A stretch of 8,836 nt of DNA from CAYUYM01 sp964449305. Lineage in GTDB: Bacteria > Bacteroidota > Ignavibacteria > SZUA-365 > CAYQST01. Below are positions 1 to 7,118 of this stretch, in pieces. The notes under the pieces were generated by a model that worked only from the letters and a program-made list of their open reading frames with translations, had not been told where the DNA came from and made no database searches. The position numbers and the translations under genes are program-made. Every line of letters begins with the position of its first letter. The first letter of the stretch is position 1. The stretch spans positions 1-8,836 of the forward strand of contig CAYUYM010000141.1 in assembly GCA_964449305.1 (NCBI GenBank). Reading direction: 5' to 3'.

Positions 1-25
1 CACGTTGATGCGTGCTGCAGTGAGC

Positions 26-484
26 CTACAGTGGCTCGATGAGGAAAAGTGGCTGGTTGTATTCCACGGCCTGGGCGTTCTCCACAAGGATGCGGACGAT
101 GCGCCCGGAGATCTCCGACTCGATCTCGTTCCAGATCTTCATCGCTTCGATGATGCACACCGTCTGCCCCGGCTGCACCGTCTGCCCGACGGCAACGAAG
201 GGCTCGGCATCAGGTGATGAAGCGCGATAGAAGGTGCCGACGATGGGTGAGCGCAACTGGTGGAGGTGGCTCTCCGAGGCCACCTGGGCGGCGGCAGGGG
301 TTTCCGTGGAGGGTGCCGGAAACGCTGGAGTTGCGACCGGCGCAGGTGCTGGCATGGGGGCGTGGACCACGCCCGGACGATGACGAACCATGTGGATGCG
401 TGAAGTCTCGTCCTCGATCTCGAGTTCATCGACATTGGACTCCGAGAACATCTTCAGCACTCTGCGCACATATTGCAAATCCAT
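26..484 (-). CDS. accB: Biotin carboxyl carrier protein of acetyl-CoA carboxylase (AccB/BCCP)
   Basis: This 152-residue protein carries the biotin that shuttles carboxylate between biotin carboxylase and carboxyltransferase in acetyl-CoA carboxylase, the first committed step of fatty-acid synthesis, in the cytoplasm. The N-terminal helical region (about residues 1-35) is followed by a Pro/Ala-rich flexible linker (about 42-68). The biotinyl/lipoyl domain (about 78-152) opens with a GTFYR motif and carries EAMK with the biotinylated lysine at K116. The usual EAMKLMNEIE reads EAMKIWNEIE here; aromatic residues at that position also occur in Bacteroidota BCCPs as I recall them. The ATG at 484 is preceded by a GGAGG Shine-Dalgarno (plus-strand 489-493), which fixes the start. 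It lies 29 bases downstream of efp and is probably co-transcribed with it; accC would be expected past the left edge. The length and the C-terminal end (LFLIEPL) are normal, so the gene is complete. Confidence 0.97.
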   Translation of the reverse strand: MDLQYVRRVLKMFSESNVDELEIEDETSRIHMVRHRPGVVHAPMPAPAPVATPAFPAPSTETPAAAQVASESHLHQLRSPIVGTFYRASSPDAEPFVAVGQTVQPGQTVCIIEAMKIWNEIESEISGRIVRILVENAQAVEYNQPLFLIEPL

Positions 485-488
485 TGAA

Positions 489-493
489 CCTCC
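489..493 (-). promoter_or_regulatory. Shine-Dalgarno of accB
   Basis: GGAGG on the minus strand, four bases before the accB ATG at 484. It supports this start and shows that the organism uses Shine-Dalgarno pairing for at least some housekeeping genes. Confidence 0.75.
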
Positions 494-513
494 GGGATGA
501 TTGACTGTGGAAA

Positions 514-1077
514 TCAGTTTTTCACGCGTTCAAGGTACTCGCCGGTCCTCGTATCGATTTTCAGAACCTCACCCTGCTCAATGAAGAGCGGGACGTTCAC
601 GATGGCCCCCGTCTCCACCGTCGCACGCTTGGTGCCGCCTGTGGCCGTGTCGCCGCGAAGCCCGGGGTCCGTCTCCGTCACGGCAAGATTCACCGTGATC
701 GGGAGCTCGCCGCTGATGGGTTCCTCGCCGTCAAGAGCGATCTCACAGATCTCCCCCTCCTTCAGAAAGCGCACGGAATCGCCAAACACATCCGAGGACA
801 CGTGGATCTGGTCGTACGTCTCCTGATCCATGAAACAGAGATCCCCACCCTCCGGATAGAGGTACTGATACTTGCGGCGCTCGATGCGGACCACGTCCAC
901 CGATTCGCCGGGGCGGAAACGGTTTTCAAAGGTCGATCCCGTCTTGAGGTTCTTCAGCTTGGTGAGAACCATGGCGCCTCCCTTGCCGGGCTTGTGATGC
1001 CTCCATTCCACGATCTGATGAAGGACGTTGTTGAACCGGATGATGAGGCCGTTGCGAAAGTCAGAGGTTGAACCCAT
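514..1077 (-). CDS. efp: Translation elongation factor P (EF-P)
   Basis: EF-P binds between the P and E sites of the ribosome and rescues ribosomes stalled on polyproline stretches. The 187-residue protein has the full three-domain layout: an N-terminal KOW-like domain (about 1-64), a central OB domain (about 65-128), and a C-terminal OB domain holding the family signature ETDPGLRGDT. The tip loop of domain I reads HHKPGKGGAM, with the lysine that is modified in many bacteria at K32. Whether it is modified here cannot be seen, and no EpmA/EpmB-type enzyme is in the window. The N-terminus MGSTSDFRNGL matches EF-Ps in which this ATG is the start. Upstream is only a weak GGAA. It is the first gene of a probable efp-accB(-accC) operon, an arrangement common across bacteria, read from the promoter at 1122-1152. 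Confidence 0.98.
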   Translation of the reverse strand: MGSTSDFRNGLIIRFNNVLHQIVEWRHHKPGKGGAMVLTKLKNLKTGSTFENRFRPGESVDVVRIERRKYQYLYPEGGDLCFMDQETYDQIHVSSDVFGDSVRFLKEGEICEIALDGEEPISGELPITVNLAVTETDPGLRGDTATGGTKRATVETGAIVNVPLFIEQGEVLKIDTRTGEYLERVKN

Positions 1078-1121
1078 GTGTTCCAGGAAATGTGATCAGA
1101 ATTTCGGTGATTTTCATCCCG

Positions 1122-1152
1122 TAAAGTTAGTCCTGGGGAGCCTGAAAGTCAA
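1122..1152 (-). promoter_or_regulatory. Putative Bacteroidota-type promoter for efp-accB
   Basis: On the minus strand a TTG (plus 1150-1152) is followed after exactly 20 bases by TAACTTTA (plus 1122-1129), which matches the Bacteroidota -7 consensus TAnnTTTG at seven of eight positions. The spacing fits the known TTTG-N19-21-TAnnTTTG arrangement. Transcription would begin near 1115, leaving a leader of about 40 bases before the efp ATG at 1077. This is a consensus match by eye and has not been tested. Confidence 0.6.
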
Positions 1153-1222
1153 GGTAAGTGCGTCGGGCCGCCGTGTCCCGCTCCCCCACCTCGCATGCGC
1201 CCGGTGGTGGACGCCTTTTGCC

Positions 1223-1253
1223 TTGTTGCACGGGCTGATATTTCCTACATTTG
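1223..1253 (+). promoter_or_regulatory. Putative Bacteroidota-type promoter for the envelope gene cluster
   Basis: TTG at 1223-1225 is followed after 20 bases by TACATTTG at 1246-1253, an exact match to the Bacteroidota -7 consensus TAnnTTTG. A second TTG at 1226-1228 gives 17-base spacing. Transcription would start near 1260, about 43 bases before the L,D-transpeptidase ATG. It is divergent from the efp promoter, with the two -7 boxes about 116 bases apart. No clear promoter was seen between the later genes up to 7118, so this one may serve all five. Confidence 0.65.
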
Positions 1254-1302
1254 ACATTCTTTGAACCACTGCATGAAAGGATGTTGAACAGGTGATGGCG
1301 GA

Positions 1303-2160
1303 ATGAGGGCGCGAACGAGTCTGTTTTCCTGGATGCTGACCGGCGTCACGGTCAGTGTGCTGTTGGGGGCCTTCATTCTGCAGACCTTCCCCGGCGACCT
1401 GCACGCGGATTCCCGTCACTCCCACCTGGAGTCCCGTGCCGACGATCTGACATCCTTCCTCGACCCCGATGCACGCATGTCGGACACGCTTTTCACCACC
1501 TCGCCATGCTGGCTCCACATCATCCTCGACCGCCAAATTGTGGTCCGGCACTGGAACGATGGCCGCGTGGACAGCTTCCGTGTCTCCTCCGGCAATTCCC
1601 GGATCTCCAAGGGGATCGAGACGCGATCGGGGATCTACTGCATCCAATCCAAATCCCAGCTTCTCCTGTCACGACAGTTCGACAATGCGCGCATGCTCTG
1701 GTGGCTGCAGTTCGATGGAAGCATCGGCTTCCACGGCTTGGATGGCCGCGGATACTACCGCAATCTCGGCGTGCGCCCCTCCTCCCATGGCTGTGTGCGC
1801 ATGAGCCAGGAGGACGCGAAGCACCTCTATGAGTCCGTGCCTGTCGGCTCCCCCGTGCTCGTTTCACAATCCGTGGTCACGAACCGCGTGATCGGCTTCC
1901 TGCGTGACACAACCACCGTGCTCCCGCTGACGTTGGAACCGGATGAAGCGCGCGCGTACTACGACCTCCGCCTGGCACTCCTGACCGACGGCGACGAGGC
2001 GCTTGAGGCGCTCCCCATCGTCCCCCTGCGAAAGGAGTACGTCCGCGCTGGTGGCCTCCGAATCTCCTCCGCAGGACGTGCGCTGCGCACACGCCCCGGC
2101 GTCGAGGCATTCACCAGCATGGCCTCCTCATCCACCTCCGCCATCCAACCACAATGGTGA
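1303..2160 (+). CDS. Membrane-anchored L,D-transpeptidase (YkuD domain)
   Basis: The 285-residue protein belongs to the YkuD family, whose members form 3-3 peptidoglycan cross-links, attach proteins to peptidoglycan or exchange D-amino acids in the periplasm. Residues 9-27 are a hydrophobic segment after a basic N-terminus, so it is probably an inner-membrane anchor or an uncleaved signal. The catalytic domain spans about 70-190 and carries the family signature: FHG (H144, G145), then 16 residues later SHGCVRM with the nucleophile C164 and R166. After the domain comes a C-terminal tail of about 95 residues (190-285) with no motif I recognise, ending in a Ser/Thr-rich stretch. The ATG follows an AGGTG at 1290-1294. 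It is the first gene of the envelope cluster, and its stop overlaps the first possible start of the next gene (ATGGTGA). The substrate (peptidoglycan cross-link or protein anchor) cannot be decided from sequence. Confidence 0.93.
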   Translation: MRARTSLFSWMLTGVTVSVLLGAFILQTFPGDLHADSRHSHLESRADDLTSFLDPDARMSDTLFTTSPCWLHIILDRQIVVRHWNDGRVDSFRVSSGNSRISKGIETRSGIYCIQSKSQLLLSRQFDNARMLWWLQFDGSIGFHGLDGRGYYRNLGVRPSSHGCVRMSQEDAKHLYESVPVGSPVLVSQSVVTNRVIGFLRDTTTVLPLTLEPDEARAYYDLRLALLTDGDEALEALPIVPLRKEYVRAGGLRISSAGRALRTRPGVEAFTSMASSSTSAIQPQW

Positions 2161-3140
2161 CATCAGCATCCATGACCCGATCGATCACCCTCATCATCGT
2201 CCTGGTGCTCCTCAGCGGTTGCGGCCGCGGGAAGGAGGACGGGACCACCACACAGGACGGCCAGGAGGGCATGCCACAGGAACAGATCCTCTACCGCGAG
2301 GCCCGTCAGGTGTTTCTCTCCTGGCTGGGCTGCTTCGGCGGCTCAGGGCAGGCCGGCGTCCATGCCAACCTCTCGCGTGCAACACAGCAGCGGTTGGCCG
2401 GGATCGGGGTCCGCGATGCTTCCGGCTTCGCCTCCTGGTTCCTCAGCATGCGCGAATCGGGGGCACGGCCCTTTGTCTTCACCATCTCCCATGTGGAGAT
2501 CCTGGATCTCGACTGCACCGACACCACACGCGCCCGCATCACCGCCAGCTTCCTGCTCGAAGCGAACGGCCAGAGGCGGGAAAACCTCGGCATCTTCACG
2601 CTGGTGCGCGAGGCCGGCCTCTGGGTCGTCCCCTTCGGCGAGCAGCAGGATTGGGAGAAGGCATGGTGTCAGCTCGACCGGCAGTCCCTCCCCGACGTCG
2701 ACGCCCGCGAGATGCCGCGTCATCTCTCGCAATCCCTGGACATCGATTTCCAGTATCCGCTGCCATGGGCGGTGACCGACCCTGCCACCGTGCTGCTGCC
2801 GCACGAGGCGGGGCCTCATCCCGGTGTGCGGGTCATCTACACCGGGTCGGGCGGAACGGAACCTGTCGCCATCATCGCCATCGTGAACGATCCGGCGGCG
2901 GCCGGCACCGCCAGCCAGGTCCAGAGCGACAGCCTGACTCTGGGCTTCCAGACGGCGTTGTCCGAGGCGGCAGGCATGACCGATGGAGGCAGATTCGACG
3001 GCAGGCTCATTCGTCTCATCAACCCATCGCGGGGGGCGGGGCTCATCGTCTTTGCCGGCGTCAATCCGCGGATGGCGGCATATGCCAATTACTCGCAGGT
3101 GATCGATGCGGTGCTCTCCTCAATCCGCCTCAAACAGTGA
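2154..3140 (+). CDS. Two-domain lipoprotein, NTF2-like plus PsbP/DcrB-like (function unknown)
   Basis: A lipoprotein signal peptide is clear: a hydrophobic run ending in the lipobox LSGC, with the lipidated cysteine at residue 23. The first ATG (2154) overlaps the previous stop. A second ATG at 2172 would give a more typical 16-residue signal (cysteine at 17), and neither has a convincing ribosome binding site. The mature protein seems to have two parts. Residues about 45-175 alternate helix then strands in an NTF2-like manner (YREARQVFLSWL start, later a GLWVVPFG strand). Residues about 195-328 open with a strand reading DFQYPLPWAV and close with a helix of the type VIDAVLSSIRL, a pattern seen in PsbP/DcrB/Mog1-type domains. 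Both fold assignments are inferences from pattern. It sits in the envelope membrane or periplasm between an L,D-transpeptidase and a secreted helical protein, 35 bases before the latter. Confidence 0.85.
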   Translation: MVTSASMTRSITLIIVLVLLSGCGRGKEDGTTTQDGQEGMPQEQILYREARQVFLSWLGCFGGSGQAGVHANLSRATQQRLAGIGVRDASGFASWFLSMRESGARPFVFTISHVEILDLDCTDTTRARITASFLLEANGQRRENLGIFTLVREAGLWVVPFGEQQDWEKAWCQLDRQSLPDVDAREMPRHLSQSLDIDFQYPLPWAVTDPATVLLPHEAGPHPGVRVIYTGSGGTEPVAIIAIVNDPAAAGTASQVQSDSLTLGFQTALSEAAGMTDGGRFDGRLIRLINPSRGAGLIVFAGVNPRMAAYANYSQVIDAVLSSIRLKQ

Positions 3141-3175
3141 CATCCTCCCACCATCCCATCAGGACCGAACGCCCG

Positions 3176-4039
3176 ATGACACACGCTGCACGCCCCCTCA
3201 TCATCCTTCCCTTCATCGCGATGCTCCTCGTGGCAGGTGCGGCAGATGCGGCACCCGCGCAGCGTGACAGCACGACCCGCGTCGGATCCAAACGCTGGAA
3301 GAAGGAGGCCACCGCCACGCTCGACAGGTCGAGGGCGGAATTCCGCAGGCTCAAGACGGACGATCCGAACCGCCTCATGGCGCGCAGCACGGAGTCGGCC
3401 TTCGAGGCGCTGTTGATTCTCGCCCGGTGCTGGGACAGGGACACGATATATGCCGAGGAAATCCGCACCCAGGAGGAGGACTTCCGTTCCGGTCTTGCAG
3501 CCGCACGACTCGATGACGCGGCACACATCAAGAACGCCATGCTTGGCATCTACGGCCTCAACGCCCTGCTCTACCAGATCCGCTTCCACACCGACACCAC
3601 GAAGATCAATGACATCATCAAACAACACCGCTTCACCATCGAGGCCATCAACCAGGAAAAGAGCCTGATCCCGACACTGCGCATCCTGGCCAACAGCATC
3701 TTCAACTACCTTTTTGTGACGGTGTATTCGCTCGACACCACGACGAACTTCCGCAACGATCTCGCCAACTACGAGTTCCAATACGGCCAGGGCGAACGCG
3801 TGGCGAGGGATGAACAGGACAGACTGATGAATGCCATGTACCGCATCTTCGAGCTCAACCGCCTCTGGGGGCTCACCCTCTCCAAGAAGACGGTCTCTGA
3901 TTTTTCCACCTTGTCGAAGGATCAGAAGGCGCGGATCGACAAGATCGACAACGTGGGCATGCAGGTGGCCACGTCGTTCGAATTCTACTATCGTGTTCTT
4001 GATGTGTTGACGCGCAAGTATCTGCTGTACAAGATGTAA
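3176..4039 (+). CDS. Secreted alpha-helical protein of unknown function
   Basis: I do not recognise this 287-residue protein. It begins with a good signal peptide (hydrophobic stretch about 8-22) ending APA before Q29, so the mature chain probably starts with glutamine, as is typical of Bacteroidota. The mature part is rich in charged residues and reads as continuous helices with regularly spaced hydrophobic positions (for example residues 75-85 and 120-135); no cysteine motif or catalytic signature is visible. The end is basic and aromatic (TRKYLLYKM). The reading frame stays open far upstream, to 2003, but that part lies in the wrong frame over the lipoprotein gene. The ATG at 3176, with a weak AGGA at 3161-3164 and the signal peptide right after it, is the believable start. 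It lies 35 bases after the lipoprotein gene and 14 before the acyltransferase gene. Confidence 0.85.
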   Translation: MTHAARPLIILPFIAMLLVAGAADAAPAQRDSTTRVGSKRWKKEATATLDRSRAEFRRLKTDDPNRLMARSTESAFEALLILARCWDRDTIYAEEIRTQEEDFRSGLAAARLDDAAHIKNAMLGIYGLNALLYQIRFHTDTTKINDIIKQHRFTIEAINQEKSLIPTLRILANSIFNYLFVTVYSLDTTTNFRNDLANYEFQYGQGERVARDEQDRLMNAMYRIFELNRLWGLTLSKKTVSDFSTLSKDQKARIDKIDNVGMQVATSFEFYYRVLDVLTRKYLLYKM

Positions 4040-4053
4040 CACCACTTCTTCTC

Positions 4054-5049
4054 ATGTCGAATCTCCACACCGTCTTCCTTCCCTGGCGGGAGCTTTCCGG
4101 CTGGTCCGACCTTGTGGAGACAAGTCCACAGAGGACGATCTTTGCCACCGCATCATGGATGGAGTCCGTGGAGGACGCGTTCGAAGATGCCGTCCGGGTT
4201 CTGGCCGTGCTGGATGATGACACTCCCGTGGCCGCCCTGCCCATGCGATTCCGCAGACGGGCCGGAGTGCGTGCTGCAATTCCCTTCCCCTTCAGTCTGT
4301 ACAACGGCCTGGTCCTGAGTGCGTCCTGCCAGGGCGACAGAAACGAGGCGCATCGACACCGGGTGATGGAGGAGGCGCTCACCGCTGCACGAGAACACGT
4401 GGATACCGGGTCGTTCTCCCTTCATCCCACGCTCATCGATGTACGACCCTTCCAATGGCAGCCGGGGTGGGGTGCTGCAGCGCAGTACACCTCCGTTGTC
4501 GATCTGCACACGGAGACCGAAGCGGCGTACTCACAGGCGCTGCGCCGCAAGCTCCGGCAGGCAGTGAACGACGGCATGGAGGTGGTGACCGTGAGCGATC
4601 CCGCCATGCTCATCAGCCTGCATGAACAGAGCTACGGGGCGCATCACCGGATGGCGCCCTTTGCCGGTCCGGCCACGAAGCGACTGATCGAGACGCTGGC
4701 CCGCACCGGATGTGTGCACCTGGCGGAATGCCGCTCCGCCGACGGCGCGGTGCTCGCGGCCAGGGCGATGCTTGTTGATGGAAGCATGGCCTACGACTGG
4801 ATCGCCGGACGCGCGACCGGAGACACCTCCGGGCATGCGTCGCACCATCTGGTGCATTCCATGCTCTGCGACATGCGCGCACGAGGATGCACACACCTCG
4901 ATTTCATGGGCGCGAACACCGCGGGCATCCTGGATTTCAAGCGGGCCTTCGGCGGTCGGCTTGTCCCCCATCATGAGGTCACGTTTCATCGGACGCCGGC
5001 TCTTGAAGCCCTGCTCCGCCTCAGGGCGCGACTGCGGAGGATTCCATGA
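4054..5049 (+). CDS. FemAB/GNAT-type acyltransferase
   Basis: This 331-residue cytoplasmic protein (no signal peptide) looks like a member of the FemAB-like GNAT superfamily (Acetyltransf_6 type), which transfers acyl or aminoacyl groups, often during synthesis of surface polymers, lipids or peptidoglycan bridges. The N-terminal half (about 1-140) has the early features of such enzymes: a WMESVEDAF helix, then strands and a loop with LYNGLVLSA. The C-terminal GNAT domain (about 145-312) holds the basic helix LRRKLRQA (163-170), the strand/turn LAECRSADGAVLAARAML, a strand MAYDWIAG, and the characteristic ending HLDFMGAN ... ILDFKRAFGG (about 281-301). The substrate is unknown. There is no Shine-Dalgarno before the ATG. 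Its stop overlaps the next start by four bases (ATGA), which suggests coupled translation with the outer-membrane protein. Confidence 0.82.
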   Translation: MSNLHTVFLPWRELSGWSDLVETSPQRTIFATASWMESVEDAFEDAVRVLAVLDDDTPVAALPMRFRRRAGVRAAIPFPFSLYNGLVLSASCQGDRNEAHRHRVMEEALTAAREHVDTGSFSLHPTLIDVRPFQWQPGWGAAAQYTSVVDLHTETEAAYSQALRRKLRQAVNDGMEVVTVSDPAMLISLHEQSYGAHHRMAPFAGPATKRLIETLARTGCVHLAECRSADGAVLAARAMLVDGSMAYDWIAGRATGDTSGHASHHLVHSMLCDMRARGCTHLDFMGANTAGILDFKRAFGGRLVPHHEVTFHRTPALEALLRLRARLRRIP

Positions 5050-7118
5050 CGCCCCGTCTGCTCGCCGTGCCGATCCTCCTGCTGCTGCTCCACGCCGAGT
5101 GCATCGCCCAGGTGGACAGCACCACGGCCCCTGCCGATTCCGTGACGGCGCCGGGCTCCGTCGGACTGCGGCCCAGAGGCAGCCTGCGGCTGCCCGCAAC
5201 GGCGGCGCCGCTCTCGGCCACCACAATCCTGCGCGACTCCCTGCTGCTGATCGAGTACCACGATGCCGCGGATGTGCTGGCCGCGATGGGTGCCCGGCAG
5301 TACGGGCTCGGGAATTTTGTGCAGCCGACATGGGCGGGCCGTGGTGGATCGCTTCCACAGCAGACTGCGCTGCTGCACGATGGTCTGGGAACGATGGATG
5401 CCGTGAGTGGTGCACCGCTCAGCCTGGCCATCCATCCGGAGACTGCCGTGGATGTGGTGATGCCCGCGATGCACGAGGCCTTCTGGACAGCGGGCTGCGG
5501 CGTGCTCATGGCCGCGGATTACCGGAGTCTGGAGCGCACTTCACCGCATCCGTTCAGCCAGATACGCCACAGCGAGGGACCGTATGGCATGCTCTACACG
5601 AACGTCCTGTTCAACCAGGACGCTGGCGAGCGGGCCAACCTGGACTTCACCCTGACGCGGCAGACGGTCGGGTACTCCACATCGAACAACATCGCACGCT
5701 TCCCCAATGAACGGGCGGAGGACTGGAACATCGAGGCGTCTGTCAGGCTGCGGATCTCGGACCGGCTCACGCTGCGTTTCGGCGACCACTATTTCGATCA
5801 GACCAGCCTGCAATGGGGGGGAGTCGCCGGCTGGCGGGCGCAGGGTGGCGTGATGGTGTATCCGGATCCCACAAGGGGATATGCCGACACCGCATTCAGC
5901 TCCATCCTCGCCACGCAGATGAACGCCACAATGAAGCTGCAGCAGACGGTGAATGCCGTCCGTGGTTCGGCGGAGATGGACTGGACGGGAACTGGCACAC
6001 ACAGCTCCCGTCTTGATGCCTCGTTCACCACATCGAGGCGCACGGTGACGGACGATCTGGCGACAGGCGCCGACGGCGAGATCTACGCCGCGCTTGATGA
6101 CGATGTCCGCTGGAGTGAGGCGGCGCTCCACGTCGTGCATCATTCCTCACTCGAACCGATGCAGCTCGACCTTGTCGGTGACGCATCGTCGATCGTGATC
6201 GATGCGCTGCGTCCCGCCTTCTCCGGGGACGCGATCACGACCGGACTCGGAGGCCGGCTGGGGTTCGGTGTGTCGCAGTTCTCGGTCTCGGTGTTCGGCC
6301 GTCTCGACCAGCGCCATTCGCAGACGGCAACCGGCATGGGCGTGACGGTGGAGGACAGCAGCCTGGCTGGTGCCGGGGTGTGGGCGGGTGCATCGGTGTC
6401 GACACGCCCGTTCACGTATCTCGAAAGGACGGCGGCGGAAGGCTTCTACGATGCGCTGGTGATCGGCCAGCCCGACGATCGACTGGAGCGGCACCTCATC
6501 GCAGAGGCCGGCGTGCGCCTGCACGGTACGCTGCACGAAAGCGAACTGCGCATCACGCTTCGGAGGATGACGGCGTACAGGACACTTGGCACGGTGCTGG
6601 AGCGGGACACGATCCCCGTCCGTTTCCGGCCACTGGTCGAGTATGGCGAGCGGACATTGGATGCGGCTGCGGTGGATCTGGTGTCGCGCTGGCGCTTCTG
6701 GATGCTTGGTCTCGACCTGCACGGCAGCATGACGGCCACCTCCCGCACCGACCTGTCGGTGGCCCCCGGTGTTGCGGGCTCGGCATCGCTGTTCATCACG
6801 GCCGCGCTGTTCAACAGTTCGCTGCGGCTCAAGGCCGGAGCCACTGCCGCGTACTCCAGCGCCTTCTCGCCGACGTGGTACAATCCCCGCATCGGCATCT
6901 TCGGCCTCCCGTCTGCAACGCTGGCAGACGCCCTCTCCGCGCGTCCCTACACCGAGGCGTTCACACTCGACCTGTTCGTCTTCGCCCGGATCAAGGAGAA
7001 CGCGACCATCCATGTGCTGCTCGACAACCTGCTTGACGCGCGCCACATCAGCACGCAGTTCATGCCGATGAGCGAACGCAGCGTCCGTTTCGGCGTGACC
7101 TGGGACTTTCTGGATTGA
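5046..7118 (+). CDS. TonB-receptor-like outer-membrane protein (plug plus beta-barrel)
   Basis: The 690-residue product starts with a signal peptide (hydrophobic residues 5-16) probably cleaved in CIA|Q after residue 21, giving an N-terminal glutamine. Residues about 60-140 resemble a short TonB-dependent receptor plug: DAADVLAAMGARQY, then GRGGSLPQQTALLHDGLGT (RGG and the 'DG' turn of the plug), then PETAVDVVMP. From about 170 onward, amphipathic strands of alternating residues run to the C-terminus (RSVRFGVTWDFLD), typical of an outer-membrane barrel. I see no TonB box before the plug and no carboxypeptidase-like or SusC-type N-terminal domain, so energised transport is not assured. At 690 residues it is within the range for small TonB-dependent receptors. 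It may import a small ligand or export/anchor something made by the cluster; the ligand is unknown. It is the last gene of the five-gene block. Confidence 0.85.
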   Translation: MTPRLLAVPILLLLLHAECIAQVDSTTAPADSVTAPGSVGLRPRGSLRLPATAAPLSATTILRDSLLLIEYHDAADVLAAMGARQYGLGNFVQPTWAGRGGSLPQQTALLHDGLGTMDAVSGAPLSLAIHPETAVDVVMPAMHEAFWTAGCGVLMAADYRSLERTSPHPFSQIRHSEGPYGMLYTNVLFNQDAGERANLDFTLTRQTVGYSTSNNIARFPNERAEDWNIEASVRLRISDRLTLRFGDHYFDQTSLQWGGVAGWRAQGGVMVYPDPTRGYADTAFSSILATQMNATMKLQQTVNAVRGSAEMDWTGTGTHSSRLDASFTTSRRTVTDDLATGADGEIYAALDDDVRWSEAALHVVHHSSLEPMQLDLVGDASSIVIDALRPAFSGDAITTGLGGRLGFGVSQFSVSVFGRLDQRHSQTATGMGVTVEDSSLAGAGVWAGASVSTRPFTYLERTAAEGFYDALVIGQPDDRLERHLIAEAGVRLHGTLHESELRITLRRMTAYRTLGTVLERDTIPVRFRPLVEYGERTLDAAAVDLVSRWRFWMLGLDLHGSMTATSRTDLSVAPGVAGSASLFITAALFNSSLRLKAGATAAYSSAFSPTWYNPRIGIFGLPSATLADALSARPYTEAFTLDLFVFARIKENATIHVLLDNLLDARHISTQFMPMSERSVRFGVTWDFLD

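Noticed and set aside
1..25. Start of accC at the left edge
   Set aside because: A CAC (GTG on the minus strand) sits at 1-3, but too little sequence is left to recognise AccC.
2003..3175. Long stop-free stretch in the frame of the gene at 3176, giving an apparent 678-residue protein
   Set aside because: It lies out of frame over the lipoprotein gene and the end of the L,D-transpeptidase gene, is His/Arg/Pro/Gly-rich as expected for a GC-rich shadow, and a signal peptide begins exactly at the ATG at 3176.
3089..4045. 318-residue open frame on the minus strand
   Set aside because: It is antisense to the secreted helical protein gene, has no family features and a composition typical of a reverse-strand shadow.
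4531..5415. 294-residue open frame on the minus strand spanning two plus-strand genes
   Set aside because: It crosses the ATGA junction of two well-supported plus-strand genes and shows only shadow-type composition.
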